Source of the DNA: Paragorgia papillata
Taxonomy: Eukaryota; Cnidaria; Anthozoa; Scleralcyonacea; Coralliidae
Direction: 5' to 3'
Length of the DNA stretch: 64,000 nucleotides
Assembly: GCA_035771165.1 (NCBI GenBank)
Contig: JAWNZC010000261.1
Span: 1,429,501-1,493,500, forward strand
In this document: in pieces, positions 1 to 11,562 of the stretch
Layout of the letters: each line of letters opens with the position of its first letter
Numbering within the stretch: position 1 is the stretch's first letter
Notes under the pieces: generated by a model
Databases searched by the model: none
What the model was told of the DNA's origin: nothing
Seen by the model: the letters and a program-made list of their open reading frames with translations, nothing else
Position numbers and translations under genes: made by a program

Positions 1-158
1 ATTCGCTCTCGTCGTATCCGAACTAATAGTCAACTCGGCGAAGCGCCTCGTTGGCTATGAGCTCATATACGACTCGAGCTCATGGTATAACTGTTAAATA
101 TTAGGAATATATTTATAATATTAAAATAGTTAAATTAGTTAGAATATAATTTATTAAT

Positions 159-470
159 ATGAAGGATGAACCTTGCACTTCGAAGGAGGCAACAAACTGT
201 GCCAAGGTCAGAGACAAAGCGATGGACAAGAAACTTGAAATTCTTCCACCTTTATTTACCTATGAGCTGTTGCAAAAGCATCTGGGAACTGAATTAGCCA
301 GTGACAACTCTACTGGTGCTGTCAAAACAGAATCAAATAACTGAAGAAATTGTATGTGCTAACTATGTGTAAGGCTGGTATTAAAGGAGGATGCTGTGAA
401 CACGTTCTAGCATTGCTATTCCTAGCCTACAGTAGTTTATCATTTATTTGTTTGTTAATATTAAAAACGT
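159..470 (+). pseudogene. possible SWIM-like zinc-finger fragment of a transposon gene
   Basis: Two adjacent short open stretches. The second (about 350-430) reads MCKAGIKGGCCEHVLALLF, which resembles the SWIM zinc-finger pattern (CxC...CxHxxALLF) found in some animal transposon-encoded proteins. The first cysteine of the usual CxC pair appears to be replaced and the frame runs on into non-coding sequence. The preceding 61-residue stretch (159-344) is hydrophilic and unrecognised; it could be the upstream exon or unrelated. No complete gene is visible. I read this as a decayed fragment at low confidence. Confidence 0.3.
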
Positions 471-582
471 CCAGCTACCTGAAGACTACCACACATATAT
501 TTTGTACTGATTGCTTTATTATGCTGTCAATGTTGTTTCTCCTTGAATCAATTGTTACGCACCTATCAATGTTAAGGCTCAG

Positions 583-616
583 GGTGGGGGGGGAGGGGGG
601 AGCGGGGGGGGGGGGG
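583..616. repeat. interrupted poly-G run
   Basis: Almost pure guanine for over 30 bases, broken by single A, T or C. C-rich blocks at about 755-815 and 900-910 lie downstream on the same strand, so the region could pair in part with itself. No coding function is evident. Confidence 0.8.
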
Positions 617-1990
617 CAATTTGACTTTCTCAAGGGATGGGATTTTTGACACATAAAATTATCTTAATATTATATTTTAGCACTTGATATTTCCCAGGGA
701 GGGGTATTTTGACCAACAAGCTATTCTACTACAGGGGAATTTGACTGAAATTTCCCCCCCACAAAGTCAATATCGCTGTGGGTTGACCACCCCCCACCCC
801 CACCCCACCCTGGGGCTTAACATTGATATGTGCATTTATATTGATACAATGGTGGAACCACAGAAAAGCTTTTTTCTTTATTTGACACAAATTGATCGTC
901 CCCCCTACCCTGGGGCTAAACTTTGAGAAGTGCATAATATTTTAGAACTTACTAAATTACTTGGGAGACGAATCAAGACACAAAGAAAATAAGCAGCTTA
1001 GTTTTCGGGCCAAAACAGAACCAAAGCATTGTCAGTAGGGGTATTGTTTATCGAACGTCTGATCGGAAGCATGGCCAAACTTTGTCAGTCTCAATAAGCG
1101 AAAAAATGCATTAAAGAGACATGCACAATTGCAAAAACGACACGATCTGTACAGATAAACTACAAACAAATATCCACATATCAAAATATTTTATTGATCG
1201 CCACTTGATAAGCTTACTCACCTGCAAACGCTTCATAAATGTTTTTGTTCGAAGCGTGTTCGCTCAGTCGATCACTCTGAATTAACTTTCTCGACAACGA
1301 CTGCAGTAACTTCATTAGGCCTACCTTTTCCACAGAATGTAGTAAATATCCCTCTAGTTATGCCGCAATAAGTAAAGTTTACTCTCGAAAGATAAAAGCG
1401 GTTAAAACCATTCAATTATTCTTCCAAGTAAAAGTGCTCGCCTCGCGGCAGCCATTTCACCCGGAAGTGAAGTGATACCCAACTACCACCATGCATTGCG
1501 GGTTTTTCCTAAAAGGAATTTGGAAACATCTATTTTCAACTTTACTAAAGAAGGTGGATCCTATTTAACAAATTTACAAATCTTACGTCTCGGCTTTCCA
1601 CAAGCAAACATTCATTTGTTGCTGACTCGATCTCTAACTTTAACATTGCTCTAACCAAATTATCTTTAAATTGTTTATGAAACTAAATTTTCGGTTCCGG
1701 TTTTTATCGTGTTTCTAATAGTTTTTGAGGCCCTGAATACGGTGAGCATATTTTTTTTTCTACAAGAAATAGAAATACCCTAAATTTGGAATAAAAAACT
1801 GCTATCTTGAAGGAAAAGGCATCCGGACTACCGCGCGACCAAAAAACTACCGTTTATCTAACGAGGATTTGTTTCTTGTAGATCTTGAGGCATAGTCAGA
1901 GCGCAGCCAGTTGTTTACATGCACCAACAACAAAAAAGACTCGCGTGAAGGACTTACAGACATTTACATTGGCAGCTACAAACGAGCGTG
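617..1990. other. non-coding stretch, no gene recognised
   Basis: AT-rich sequence with only short open frames. Around 1440-1475 a GC-richer patch contains CCGGAAGTG next to a sequence resembling the complement of ATGGCTGC, an arrangement like an ETS-site promoter on the minus strand. No downstream exon could be tied to it. Nothing else is supported. Confidence 0.4.
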
Positions 1991-2003
1991 AATATGGAGC
2001 GGT

Positions 2004-2290
2004 TTACTGACGAGTATGTATGTATGTAAACTTTATTTAAGTGTCAAATGTATTTAGCTCACAGAACTAATTAGGGAGACTGTGGGTTTTACTGAGGAGG
2101 GAAACCGGAGAACCCGGAGAAAAACCCTCGAGGCACAGGAGAGAACCAACAACTCTACTCACATGAAACTAAGGTTGCTCTCCCATGCAAATACTAACGT
2201 TAACCCCATCGGACCTGACTTAACTTCAGTGGTGAGCGGCAGCGCGCTAACGGCTTGTGCCACCCATGCCTCCCAACACCATCTACTAGT
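2004..2290 (-). repeat. tRNA-derived SINE (minus strand)
   Basis: Read on the minus strand from about 2285, the sequence opens with a tRNA-like head: TGGCACAAGCCGTTAGCGCG resembles a pol III A box, and GGTCCGAT lies where a B box would be. A body rich in CCGGGTTCTCCGGTTTCC follows, then a 3' end containing CTTAAATAAAG and a short CATA-type tail. The same 3' end recurs at 47074-47130. The structure (tRNA-like head, body, short-repeat tail) is what tRNA-derived SINEs have. The family name is not known to me. Confidence 0.6.
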
Positions 2291-5210
2291 AGTTTAGTTA
2301 AAAGCAAAGGCTGCGAATCTGCAAAGGAGATAAACAAAAAAAAAACGTTTACGAAAGAGTAAAGAGAGAAATGCCCAATTGCGGAAGAAATTATTCAACG
2401 AGAGGAGTGAGAAGAGAAATTTGATAAAGGTTAATTTACATTCTATGCGGTTTCGAAGCAAACATGTGCGACTGTATTAATAGTGTTATAAGGTTATATT
2501 ATTGAAATAAAAAGCTGTTTAAATTTCGTTGCTCTTTCTTTTTTAATTTATTGCAGTCGTTGCAAACCCAATCTAATGAGAACCCCATGCAAGAAATTAT
2601 TCGTCAGCTTTGGGCTTTAAATGTACGTTGCAAGGAAGTGGACGTATTTGTTTAAGCAAAGGTGGACTGCAAAACCATCCACGAACGCATAAAACATAGT
2701 TTCGATCCCTCTCGACAGCCATTATTTACTTCGAATTGACGGCTCAAACGTATGTTTAGGTCAGCTGTTACGTTGGCAAATTGACCATTCTTGTACCCAG
2801 ACCCACGCGGTCGCCGTGAATGCAAGTTGACCAATCAGCCGTTTCCCCCCTGTCAACCAGGCCGTAGTTTTGAAAGTTGGTTAAGCTTAAGAATATGAAG
2901 CCGATGATACCTGCACACGTCAGGGTGCAGAAATTCCGCCCGCATAATTTCAAAAAGGCCGTGGGAACGAGGTTGGGGTTACCATTATGCCCTATGGGCA
3001 CTAGCTGACATTCTATCTCTACCCTAGCTAGTCTGATAACAAGTCATAGGACCTTTACACATATTGTTATTTTTAATACTCTGACGCTAGACGGTTTTAC
3101 TTGTCAAGTGAGAAGCTCTAGTAATTAAAGGGTTCATGCACTGAGCTTATCTGTCCATTTCTCTTCCACAACATACTGACTCCCCGTAGTTCCAGACCGG
3201 CCAGCTGGCCGAAACTCCTTTGTTAATTTATTCTGTCTCTATAACACCAGACGATTTGACTCGTCAGGACTCACAGACCTTTTTTTTTAAATTTATTGGA
3301 GGAAGGGGGGAGGGGGTAATATAGGGCTACCAAAATCCGCTAATCCTTTTTTTTTTTAGTCAAATTCGCCAATTTGCAACAGGCGGGCAATTTGCCTGCG
3401 CTCACCAATAAATCGCGGGCGTATTTGTTCTTTGTTGACATTTTCTTCATGCGAAAGTCAAAATACGATTTTAATAGCTGAGCTTTTCTTCGTTTTTAAC
3501 ATGCCTTCCAAGCTTGTTGATCCGGCAATTTGCTGTTCAACTTGATGTTTTTCGTTGAAGCTGAAAAGTTGCGTAATCGGAGCAGCCGGAGTACGGCATT
3601 TTACGAAGCTGATCTTAAAGAAAATTGATTTCAACTCCTCGAGTCCTTTCTGTTCGAGCTCACAGGATTGATTGAACGTTTTCTTTTATCTCAAGATAAG
3701 TTCAGATATTTATGTTCCCAAAATGTGCTTTACATTTACATATTCGTTTCAAAGCTTTTCTTGCGAACACAAGTTGAACGAATTACTCTATTTTCAACGA
3801 AAACAGCAATTATGACTTCTTTTTGACGAAGGATAGCAAAAAAATCTAGCCCTTCGCATTGCTTTCAAAATAGATTTAAGGCAGTTCATGTTTATTCATC
3901 TGTTTTCCTGAATCAAAATTATCTTTGGGAAAAATGGGTAATACGTAAAAATCGCTCACGATGATCCATGGTGGGCGTAAGCAGAATATTAGTGGGTTTG
4001 AAGCACTGATCTCTATACAACTGGATTGTTCATCCTTTATGGTAAGCAGTAAACATTTTGAAGCCACTGACGTCCATATTCGTACTCCAGTTCCAGTGCA
4101 CCTTGCGGGCTTAAGAGTAGTAAGAGTTTAGCGGGGGAGTCGGAAAAGCCGTAAAATAATTCTCAAATGACAAATGGCCATTTACTGTTACTACTGTTAC
4201 TACCGAAAAATAGAAGGAAAATCCAAGCAAATACAGTCCGAAATTGTCAACTACATACTTCAAGGCTTTGTAAAGACTTATTCTTTAATACCAAAGGTAT
4301 ATAGATAGTTTTATTATGACGTTATTGACTGATTTCTTTTGTTTTTACGAGTGTTGTAATATAGGCAAGTTTATCGATTAACGGGCAGAGTAAAAAAACT
4401 ACAAAATAACACGTTTTACTGCTAAATAATACTAACAATTTAAATGCAAAAACTAAGCTATATAAAGCTTTTACAGTGTTCTTTGTTTGATACCAATGGC
4501 AGAAATATTTTTAATGTGGATTTTTTCGCCTCTTTTCGTGCTACGAAAGCATACAATTTTCCGTGGCGGCCATCTTGGTACTCCAAATTCGTCATCTCCG
4601 CTGGCTTCATTTCTGGACTCGGATGAGCAATCCAATTCTATAGATATCAGTGGTTTGAAGGCTGAGCAAACAAACACACTTGTTTTGTCAACGGCAACTT
4701 TTGAAGACGCTTTGACTATTATTTCTACATATCTTTTTTCCAACTATGTGACTTTATCGCACACCAAGCCTATTGTGTAGTTCTGGGGGAACATCATTTT
4801 CAGCCGTTGACTGTGGCGAAATTCGATTGGCAAATAAAGCTGAAATGCAAAAATATCTAAAAATCTTGACGTTTGTATTACTTTCAGACCATGATTTTAT
4901 TAATCTTTGGTTGGCAATTGAATTGCTCGGTAATTCATTCGGTAAAGAATGGGCCAGGTAGATTAATTCGACATTGAATATAGCATTTTCTTTATTTCTT
5001 TTCCAATTATACCGCGGACGGGAATGTGTCGCGCGCGTTTCACGAACCCACGCGAAATCGACGCATTCTTGCCGCGCATGTGCAGAGAAATTGCCCACCT
5101 GTTCCAATTTGCACTTTTTTGTTGAAATCCAAATCCACAGTTATATTTGTTGAACTTTCCGAATTCACACGATTCATGCAACTTTCCTTTTAACACGGTG
5201 AATAAATAAA
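2291..5210. other. non-coding stretch with dispersed short repeats
   Basis: No gene is recognised. Variants of a short dispersed motif of the form AGACGGTTTTACTYGTCAA occur at about 3089-3107 and 3250-3268, and again near 25240 and 48620, so it belongs to a dispersed repeat. A CpG-containing patch at 4990-5080 and overlapping open frames of 60-117 codons on both strands (4440-5200) show no motif I can name. They may be decayed exons or chance. Confidence 0.4.
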
Positions 5211-5212
5211 TA

Positions 5213-5235
5213 ACTTAAGAAGCACCTAATCCGCA

Positions 5236-5304
<69 letters not shown>

Positions 5305-5325
5305 TCAGATTAGGTGCTTAACTTA
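5213..5325. repeat. (TA)30 tract flanked by inverted repeats
   Basis: Sixty bases of alternating TA (5241-5300) sit between AAGCACCTAATCCG on the left and CAGATTAGGTGCTT on the right, which are inverted copies with few mismatches. The whole unit can fold as a hairpin with the TA tract as its inner stem. It may be a small palindromic MITE whose centre expanded as a microsatellite. Confidence 0.8.
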
Positions 5326-5760
5326 TACATTGGTAAATAATACGTAAGGAAGATTCGACAATAGAGCTTGAAAAATATTAAGTAAAGTTTAAAAAGATTT
5401 CATAAAAGTTACCAAAAGATTACATAACAGTAACAAGACTCAAGAAAGATTATATAGTAAGTCTTAAAAGTGTTAAGTAATTAAAGTTTCAAAAGATTAC
5501 ATATATAAGACTTAAAAAGATTACAAAGTTACTTACACTAGTTTTTACTGCCTACATTCCATGATTTTATAATAAGGTAATTATTTAGGATTACATAAGG
5601 CTTAAAAAGATTACATAACACTATGGTTTAAAACTATACAGTCTTAAAAATGTTAAGTGCAAGTTAAAACGGTTATACATGCATAAAGGTTACAAAAAGA
5701 TTGCATAATAGTAACAAGATTTAATTAAAGATTAAAAAGATTATATATATATCGCTCATG
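5326..5760. repeat. degenerate AAAAGATTACATA-type repeats
   Basis: The motif AAAAAGATTACATAA, with variants such as AAAAGATTACATATA and AAGATTATATAG, recurs irregularly over about 400 bases downstream of the oxidase stop codon. The spacing is uneven, so this is a degenerate dispersed or formerly tandem repeat rather than a clean array. Confidence 0.5.
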
Positions 5761-5816
5761 AATATATATAATAAAAGAAAAATAGTTTGCAGTAGCATTG
5801 GATTAAAGTTTAATTG

Positions 5817-7133
5817 TTATTCTTTCAACTGTTCATGATAACGAACATAAAACTGGTAAGCCGATTTCATACCACTTTCTAGCGCACCCTGTATCCAACC
5901 AGTAGCGAAAGAGAAGGTTTCTCCTGCGATAAACACGTTGCCAACTGGGTACCACAGCGTCTTGATGTTGTTGAACTGCCTTGGCTTGAGAAGACCATAG
6001 GCTCCCTGGGCCGAGGGCTGATCGTACCATGCATGGACAATTCCTTTGTCGTACTCATCGCTGATTTCTGGATGGATGACGGAGATTTCTTCCAGTGCTT
6101 CTTTTAATGCTGCATCTTTGTCCATAGCGCCAAAGAGCAATGCCTCTGTCTTCCAAGTGTAAATCAAAAGAAGCCCTTTCTCTGTCCCGGTCTCAAACTC
6201 TGGAACCACATAATGCACCTGGCCGATTGGTAGGTTGGTTTTGGAAAATCCTCCATTGATACCTTGACTTTCCCAAAATCGTGTCTTCGTCTGTATAAAG
6301 ATTTTGGTCGATGCACCAGTAAAGATATCTTCAATCGCTTTGAAAAATTCTTGCAGGGTTTTATTATTGTTGGCGGTTGTGATTTTAGATTCGAATGTTA
6401 TCTGTCGAAGAATGTTGACTGGAGTGGCAACAATGACAGCTCTCGCCTTTAATGTAGAAGGTGGATCTTTACTATTACTGTGATAACCATTAATCACTAC
6501 GTAGTTGCTAGCAGGATCGTTTACGTCATAATAATAAGCGATCTTGCTCACTGTGTAGTCGTGTGTGATGCTGTCTTGCAATGCTTTCTCGGCAGCTTCA
6601 TCTGGAATTGACTTGGCAAAAGCTTTAGGTAGTCTCTCCATACCACCCTCTATTCGATGCATGTTGTCCGACCCACCACTGCCCCAACTGATCCCTGAGA
6701 TACTGTACCAACGACTGGTCAAGTTGTTCTGTGTATGATAGTACAGAATAACCTCGAATAGCATCTTGAGGCCAAGGAAGAAGACATTTAAGATCTTCTA
6801 GAACCTCTCGATTTACAACATCTGGAATTTTAGCAACAATCCCATCCCAATTACTCTCAAGAAAGCTTTCAAGAGAGAACTGACTCCAGATATCAATCCA
6901 TCGATTCCACGTTGATGATTGACCTTTTGTTGTTGATTCGCGACTTAACCACAAGCGCAGCTGGTCTGTAACCACACCAGTCGTCTTATCGTAGTAATTA
7001 CCTAGAAAGAATTGTTCAGTAGACAACATTTAAAACAGAATGGCAATACTATACAATAGTAATAGATCTCACTGTAGCTTCCAAAAAGATACTACCTATA
7101 ATTACCTTCGCCAAAAGGTTATATTTTCACCCC

Positions 7134-7185
<52 letters not shown>

Positions 7186-7205
7186 CGTCCGTCCGTCCGT
7201 CTGCC

Positions 7206-7291
<86 letters not shown>

Positions 7292-9723
7292 GCTGGCTGT
7301 TTGCTTGCTTGCTTGCTCGCTCGCTCGCTTGCTTGCTCGCTCGCTCGCTCCAACAATAGCCACATGGACAAAGATGGTAGAAAATATATAATGCCGTAAA
7401 TTATATTTAGTAATTCATATCTCTAAACGTTAAAGCAAGCATTACAATTTACATACCAATATCCTTAATATCTTTAACCCCGTTTTCGTCTATCGTGTCG
7501 TTCCAATCAGGCCACACATCAGAAAAATGAGCACTCTCCCACTCTATTTTAAAGAAAAATTATCATTGAGTATCTTTTTTTCTTTATTCAACATTAACTA
7601 TATACACATCATAATTATGTCCTAAATTTTTAGAAAATTTACAAAATTTAGGAAGTACAAAATTTTGGATTCTTCTTTAGCAAAAAAGCTTTACATGCAG
7701 TTGACACGTGTCGACATGTAAAGCTTTATTCTTCAATTCATTAATCATTCATGAGGAAAATTCAAAAGGAATCAATATTTAATCAGTATTTAGAAATCGG
7801 AGGAAGATTACAGTCAAATTTAGCAAACTATGAAGTCAATTTTCTCTTAAAATATTGATTCGTTTGAGAAGCTGTATCGAACACTCGTTAGTGTTCATCC
7901 TCTGGTCTCTAAATACAGATAAGTTGGTTAAAAACTCAGCTTTGCCTCGTATTTTCAACCTGCTTGGCTAGGTATTTAGAAATCGGAGGAAGAACACTGA
8001 CTTGAGATGGACATATTAAATAAAAAACATGTTGGAATGGAATTTGTTTTGAAAAACGCTTTGGAAACATTCGTAACAAGCAACACTTTAAACATTCTTT
8101 TATGAGCCTTTCTGGCGTCGTTATGAAGCAAAAATTATTTTGAAATGCAGACACACAAGCGAGGCTGAAAAAGTTTATTAAGATGCACATAAACTGAATA
8201 TTCAAATTAGTCGCTATTATGAAAATGGTCTATATGGAGAGACATATTTGGATAAAAGATCAAAGATATGCAGAGTATGGGGGCGATTATATGCAAAATA
8301 CAACAGCTTTATTGCTAGCCTAAAAATATAAGACATCGGACCTTTTGAGTAACCGTGTAGACCATAAATGTTGGTTAAAGTGTTTTCACTACTGTTAATA
8401 AATGGTTGTGTTGGCAGCCTAAACTTTGTGACGTAAAAGCCTGTCAGGTAATGAGTCGAATCCTTGTACCGGTCGTTGTCGTCAATATCTGGTTCATTTT
8501 TACAAGGAATTCGCATAGCCCCAGCTACAAATAGAAGACAAAGGTAAAAACATTAACTTTTGCAAAACTTAACAAGCTACACATGCAAACATGTGCATGG
8601 ATAAGTTTCGACTCAAGTCAATTTTCTTCAGTATTTCAGTTTTGGTCAAAAGTTCTTTTTGTGATTTAGTTTATCGACATTAACTCTTAGAATTGGGAAA
8701 ACGAAATAAAGATTCATCAGCCATCCCGCTAACTAGTCTAGCTCACGAGACATACACGCATATAAATAAATAAAATGCGTGATTGAACTCGTACCAAAAT
8801 TATGCAAAAATGTTTCCAAAAAATAAGAATAATAGGCTCATTTATTATATGGCTGAATGAATGGGTTTGCTTTTTGGTCCGTAAAGATTGTCAGTTCTCA
8901 CTTGCTGCGACATGCTGATTCAACTTGCAACAAAATCATTGTTGCGTGATAATGTTTATAAGGTGGGTGGTAATACGTGCAACAACGCTATTCAATTTGC
9001 AAAGCCACAATGTTGCAGCAGTTTGTTGCTCGTATTAGTTAACCTTGACCGGTCGATACGTTTTTCTCTAGGCCCAGTAAGTTTTGGCTGGAAAATTTTT
9101 GAGTTGATTTGAATACAAATAAAAGAGAACTAAGTATCTTTATTCAAATATTCTGACCAATAAAATGGGTTGAAATATTACTGCTGGTTTTATTTAAAGC
9201 TGTTTATATCGGTGTTATCGCAGGCAAATATTTTCCCGTACATGCAGACCTCGCACTCGGTTAATTAGTCTTTAGTACCTTCTCCGAATAAGCCAGCATC
9301 GAGATCGCTATTTTCATTAGTGTACGTGTGTACTCTTCCACCAAAACGACCTGTCTGCTCCAGTATTTTAACTTTAACACCAGCTCTAATCAGCTCATAC
9401 GCAGCCACGAAGCCTGCCATACCAGCACCGACTATGATAACATCTGCGTCAAACTGTTGACGCACCGCAGCTCCGAGTACAGCTGGTGGATGGACTGGCC
9501 AGTTGTTGTAGGCGGTTTCTAGGCCGTTTTCAGCAATGTCCATCAGCAACGGCTTCAATAAGTCGCTTTGTTGAATTGGTTTATTAGGATCTGTGCGTGC
9601 TTCGGCGATTTTCTTGTAGAACGTATTCGCTCTGCTTGATCTATACCCTCCTAAGTATCCATTCACCCAATCAGGTTCATCAGGACGGTTAGGCGAATCC
9701 ATTTTCATACTTTTTGAAGTCAT
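5817..9723 (-). CDS. L-amino-acid-oxidase-like flavin amine oxidase, four exons, one frameshift
   Basis: Four exons on the minus strand: 9723-9279, 8524-8354, 7543-7457 and 7001-5817, all with GT-AG borders and all introns in phase 1, giving about 628 residues. The ATG at 9723 opens a leaderless N-terminus. Residues 99-104 (GAGMAG) are the FAD-binding dinucleotide loop, followed by [10 protein letters not shown]. Exon 2 begins inside AGAMRIP, an LAAO signature. The C-terminus carries [20 protein letters not shown], the second FAD-contact motif. Such enzymes oxidise amino acids to oxo acids with ammonia and peroxide; no signal peptide is seen, so a cytosolic site is likely. The last exon changes frame at 6672-6674, where a CCC run has one base too many. 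Upstream and downstream parts are otherwise intact, so either the assembly is wrong there or the gene has just been broken. Substrate is unknown. Confidence 0.85.
7133..7351. repeat. compound tetranucleotide microsatellite in oxidase intron 3
   Basis: A strict 4-bp period holds for over 200 bases while the unit changes in blocks: TGTC, then TCCG, TGTC again, TGCC, TGGC-like, TTGC and TCGC. It is followed on the minus strand by GGGGTGAAAATATAACC, the same flank seen beside the arrays at 10254 and (weaker) 62387. It therefore belongs to a dispersed repeat with an embedded microsatellite. It lies inside the last intron of the amino-acid-oxidase-like gene. Confidence 0.9.
7685..7727. repeat. 43-bp near-perfect palindrome
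   Basis: AAAGCTTTACATG at the left is matched by CATGTAAAGCTTT at the right, with GACACGTGTC at the centre, in intron 2 of the oxidase gene. Only a few central positions break the symmetry. It could be a protein-binding site or a small transposon relic. Confidence 0.75.
8686..8900 (+). repeat. partial copy of the microsatellite-bearing dispersed repeat
   Basis: Shares GCCATCCCGCTAACTAG and AGCTCACGAGA with the fuller copies at 9826, 29041 (minus) and 61965, then a stretch like AATTATGCAAAAATGTTTCC. It lacks the microsatellite and 3' part. It lies in intron 1 of the oxidase gene. Confidence 0.6.
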
Positions 9724-9825
9724 TTTTCAACCCGCGTAATTTATACTGTAACAAATTTTAAAGTGTACATGAGATAAAAATTTACACAATTTTTTTATGA
9801 CTGAGTTCTAAAAAACACTCAAAAC

Positions 9826-10290
9826 AATAGGTTATTTTCAGAGATGTTTAAAAAAAACGAGCCATCCCGCTAACCAGGTTAGCTCACGAGATCTGAATAT
9901 AAATGAATGAATAAAATACTTGATTGCATTCGTAAGCAAAATTGTGCAAACTTGTTTGCATTACATAAGGATATAATGAGCGCAATCAAACATTTCTACA
10001 CGGAGAATAATTTTTGGTCAGATTTTCATTAAATAATGACCAAATTTAACCAAAATTGAAAGCGTTGGTACTTGGTCTATGGTCAATCTTTCACCAAAAA
10101 TTTATGAAAACCTGTACTTTATTTTGTGAGATATCCTGGCGAAAAACAAACAAACGAACGAACGAACGATCGAACGAACGAACGAACGAACGAACGAACG
10201 AACGAACGAACGAACGAACGAACGAACGAACGAACGAACGAACGAACGAACAGACGTGAAAATATAACCTCCTGCAGAGGTAATAATGGA
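9826..10290 (+). repeat. dispersed repeat with internal microsatellite, GAAC version
   Basis: Contains in order AGATGTTTAAA, CGAGCCATCCCGCTAACCAG, GAGCGCAATCAAACATTTCT, ACACGGAGAAT and GATATCCTGGCGA, then a (GAAC)n array (10145-10254) and GTGAAAATATAACCTCC. The copy at 61965 has the same order but an (ACAG)n array at the same place. It sits just upstream of the oxidase start codon, so it occupies that gene's 5' flank. Confidence 0.75.
10145..10254. repeat. (GAAC)n microsatellite
   Basis: About 25 copies of a 4-bp unit, preceded by AACAAACAAAC and with one GATC variant near the start. It is the internal array of the dispersed repeat around it. Open frames through it on both strands are repeat artefacts. 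Confidence 0.95.
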
Positions 10291-10766
10291 ATATGGTTTT
10301 TACATGCCATATCTTTTTGCGATGTGGAAAAATCGATCACGCAATTTGAGCTATGTTGTGAATAGTACAATACAGAGAATGGGCCACATTTTTTGATAGT
10401 TAGACTAAAGTGAAACAAATTTTGCAGGCCTAATTACTCCAAAATTCCAGAGGTCTCGTCTCACAGTTTGAAATAGTTTAGTCAAATAAATCCAAAGATA
10501 TAGCCGAATTTTACGTTTTGTGCTTTGTACAACTTAGGAAGTCATCAGCTCAAACTTCAAGTTTAATATCGCAGGATATAAGATGCGAAAGGTGTGCAAA
10601 AACATTTTTCTATTATTTTAAGTGTTCTTCAAAATACAATTATAAAAAGTTTAGAGTAAAATTTCATGTTATGTGCACTTTAACAAAACATGGTAAAAAG
10701 CAATATCTATATTTATCTGAAAAGTATATGTCTCAAGACATACGAAAACAGTCCCTATGTAAATGT

Positions 10767-11553
10767 CTCTCCTCCGCAGAAGCTCGGAGGCGAAGGCATG
10801 CGGGCGAGAGAGAAGACGCGCGCGGAATGATGGGAAGAGGGAAAGAAAATGGGCCTCAAAGATAATGATGTCAATATGGCGCACAAACTCCGTGATGGAC
10901 TAGGTGCCAGACTCAGGATTTCAATATAATAATCAAATCTACTACGCAAATTAAAATCGAACATCAATAAATTGTGAACAAAAGACACATTTAAATCGCT
11001 GCCAGACAATTCTCAACTCGACAATGTTATTGTAACACAAGGACAGGATTTTCCGGTTTTGAATTATGCAAACAAATTAAAAGTATAAAATAAACGCTAC
11101 ATGAGAAAGTTTATCATTGATCTCAAAGGACAAACTGTTGTAAACATAGATCTTACCATTATGTAGCGATGAGAATATTTCCAGCGCTGTTCGTCGGCTT
11201 TGTTTATCAAGTTAATCTGGAGTGGAAAACTTCCAGGCAGTTGACAACGTTCGATAAACGTTTGTCAGTCTGGCAGCGTATCGAATTTTTCGATCCGTTC
11301 CGCAGGTGATTTCCATAGAAAAAACATCCAGAACTGCATTCTAGACTTAGATCGTGAAGAAAACAATGTACTTCTTGCAAACTAACTCGTCGTTGTCTGC
11401 CATTACCGGAGAAGCGCGAATTTGTCCCGAGAACGGCACATTATCTGGCAAGAGGCTACTTTTTCTCGTTTTCCGTCTTCACATCCTCCACCGCACGCCT
11501 CTGATCTTCCTCGGCCCTGGCCTAATTTACTAGAGCCTCTGCGGAGGAGAGAG
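10767..11553. mobile_element. 787-bp non-autonomous DNA transposon, 9-bp target duplication
   Basis: Ends are inverted repeats: CTCTCCTCCGCAGAAGCTC at the left and the complement of GAGCCTCTGCGGAGGAGAG at the right. TGTAAATGT flanks it directly on both sides (10758-10766 and 11554-11562), a 9-bp duplication as made by Mutator-like transposases. No transposase is encoded. A second copy, in opposite orientation and split by a later insertion, covers 34560-34685 plus 45468-46292. This copy therefore preserves the unoccupied state of two insertion sites that are filled in the other. Confidence 0.8.
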
Positions 11554-11562
11554 TGTAAATGT

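Noticed and set aside
4444..5196. Overlapping frames of 60-117 codons on both strands as a gene.
   Set aside because: No motif, no consistent splice structure, and both strands are equally open. Left as unassigned.
6625..7029. Separate start of the oxidase at the ATG at 7029.
   Set aside because: A stop lies just upstream, and a good acceptor at 7002-7003 joins in frame to the exon at 7457-7543, so this ATG is intronic.
7040..7399. Cys/Leu/Val-repeat and Arg/Asp/Gln-repeat frames.
   Set aside because: Translations of a tetranucleotide microsatellite. The same applies at 10056-10418, 47105-47559, 48135-48615, 61343-61672 and 62272-62514.
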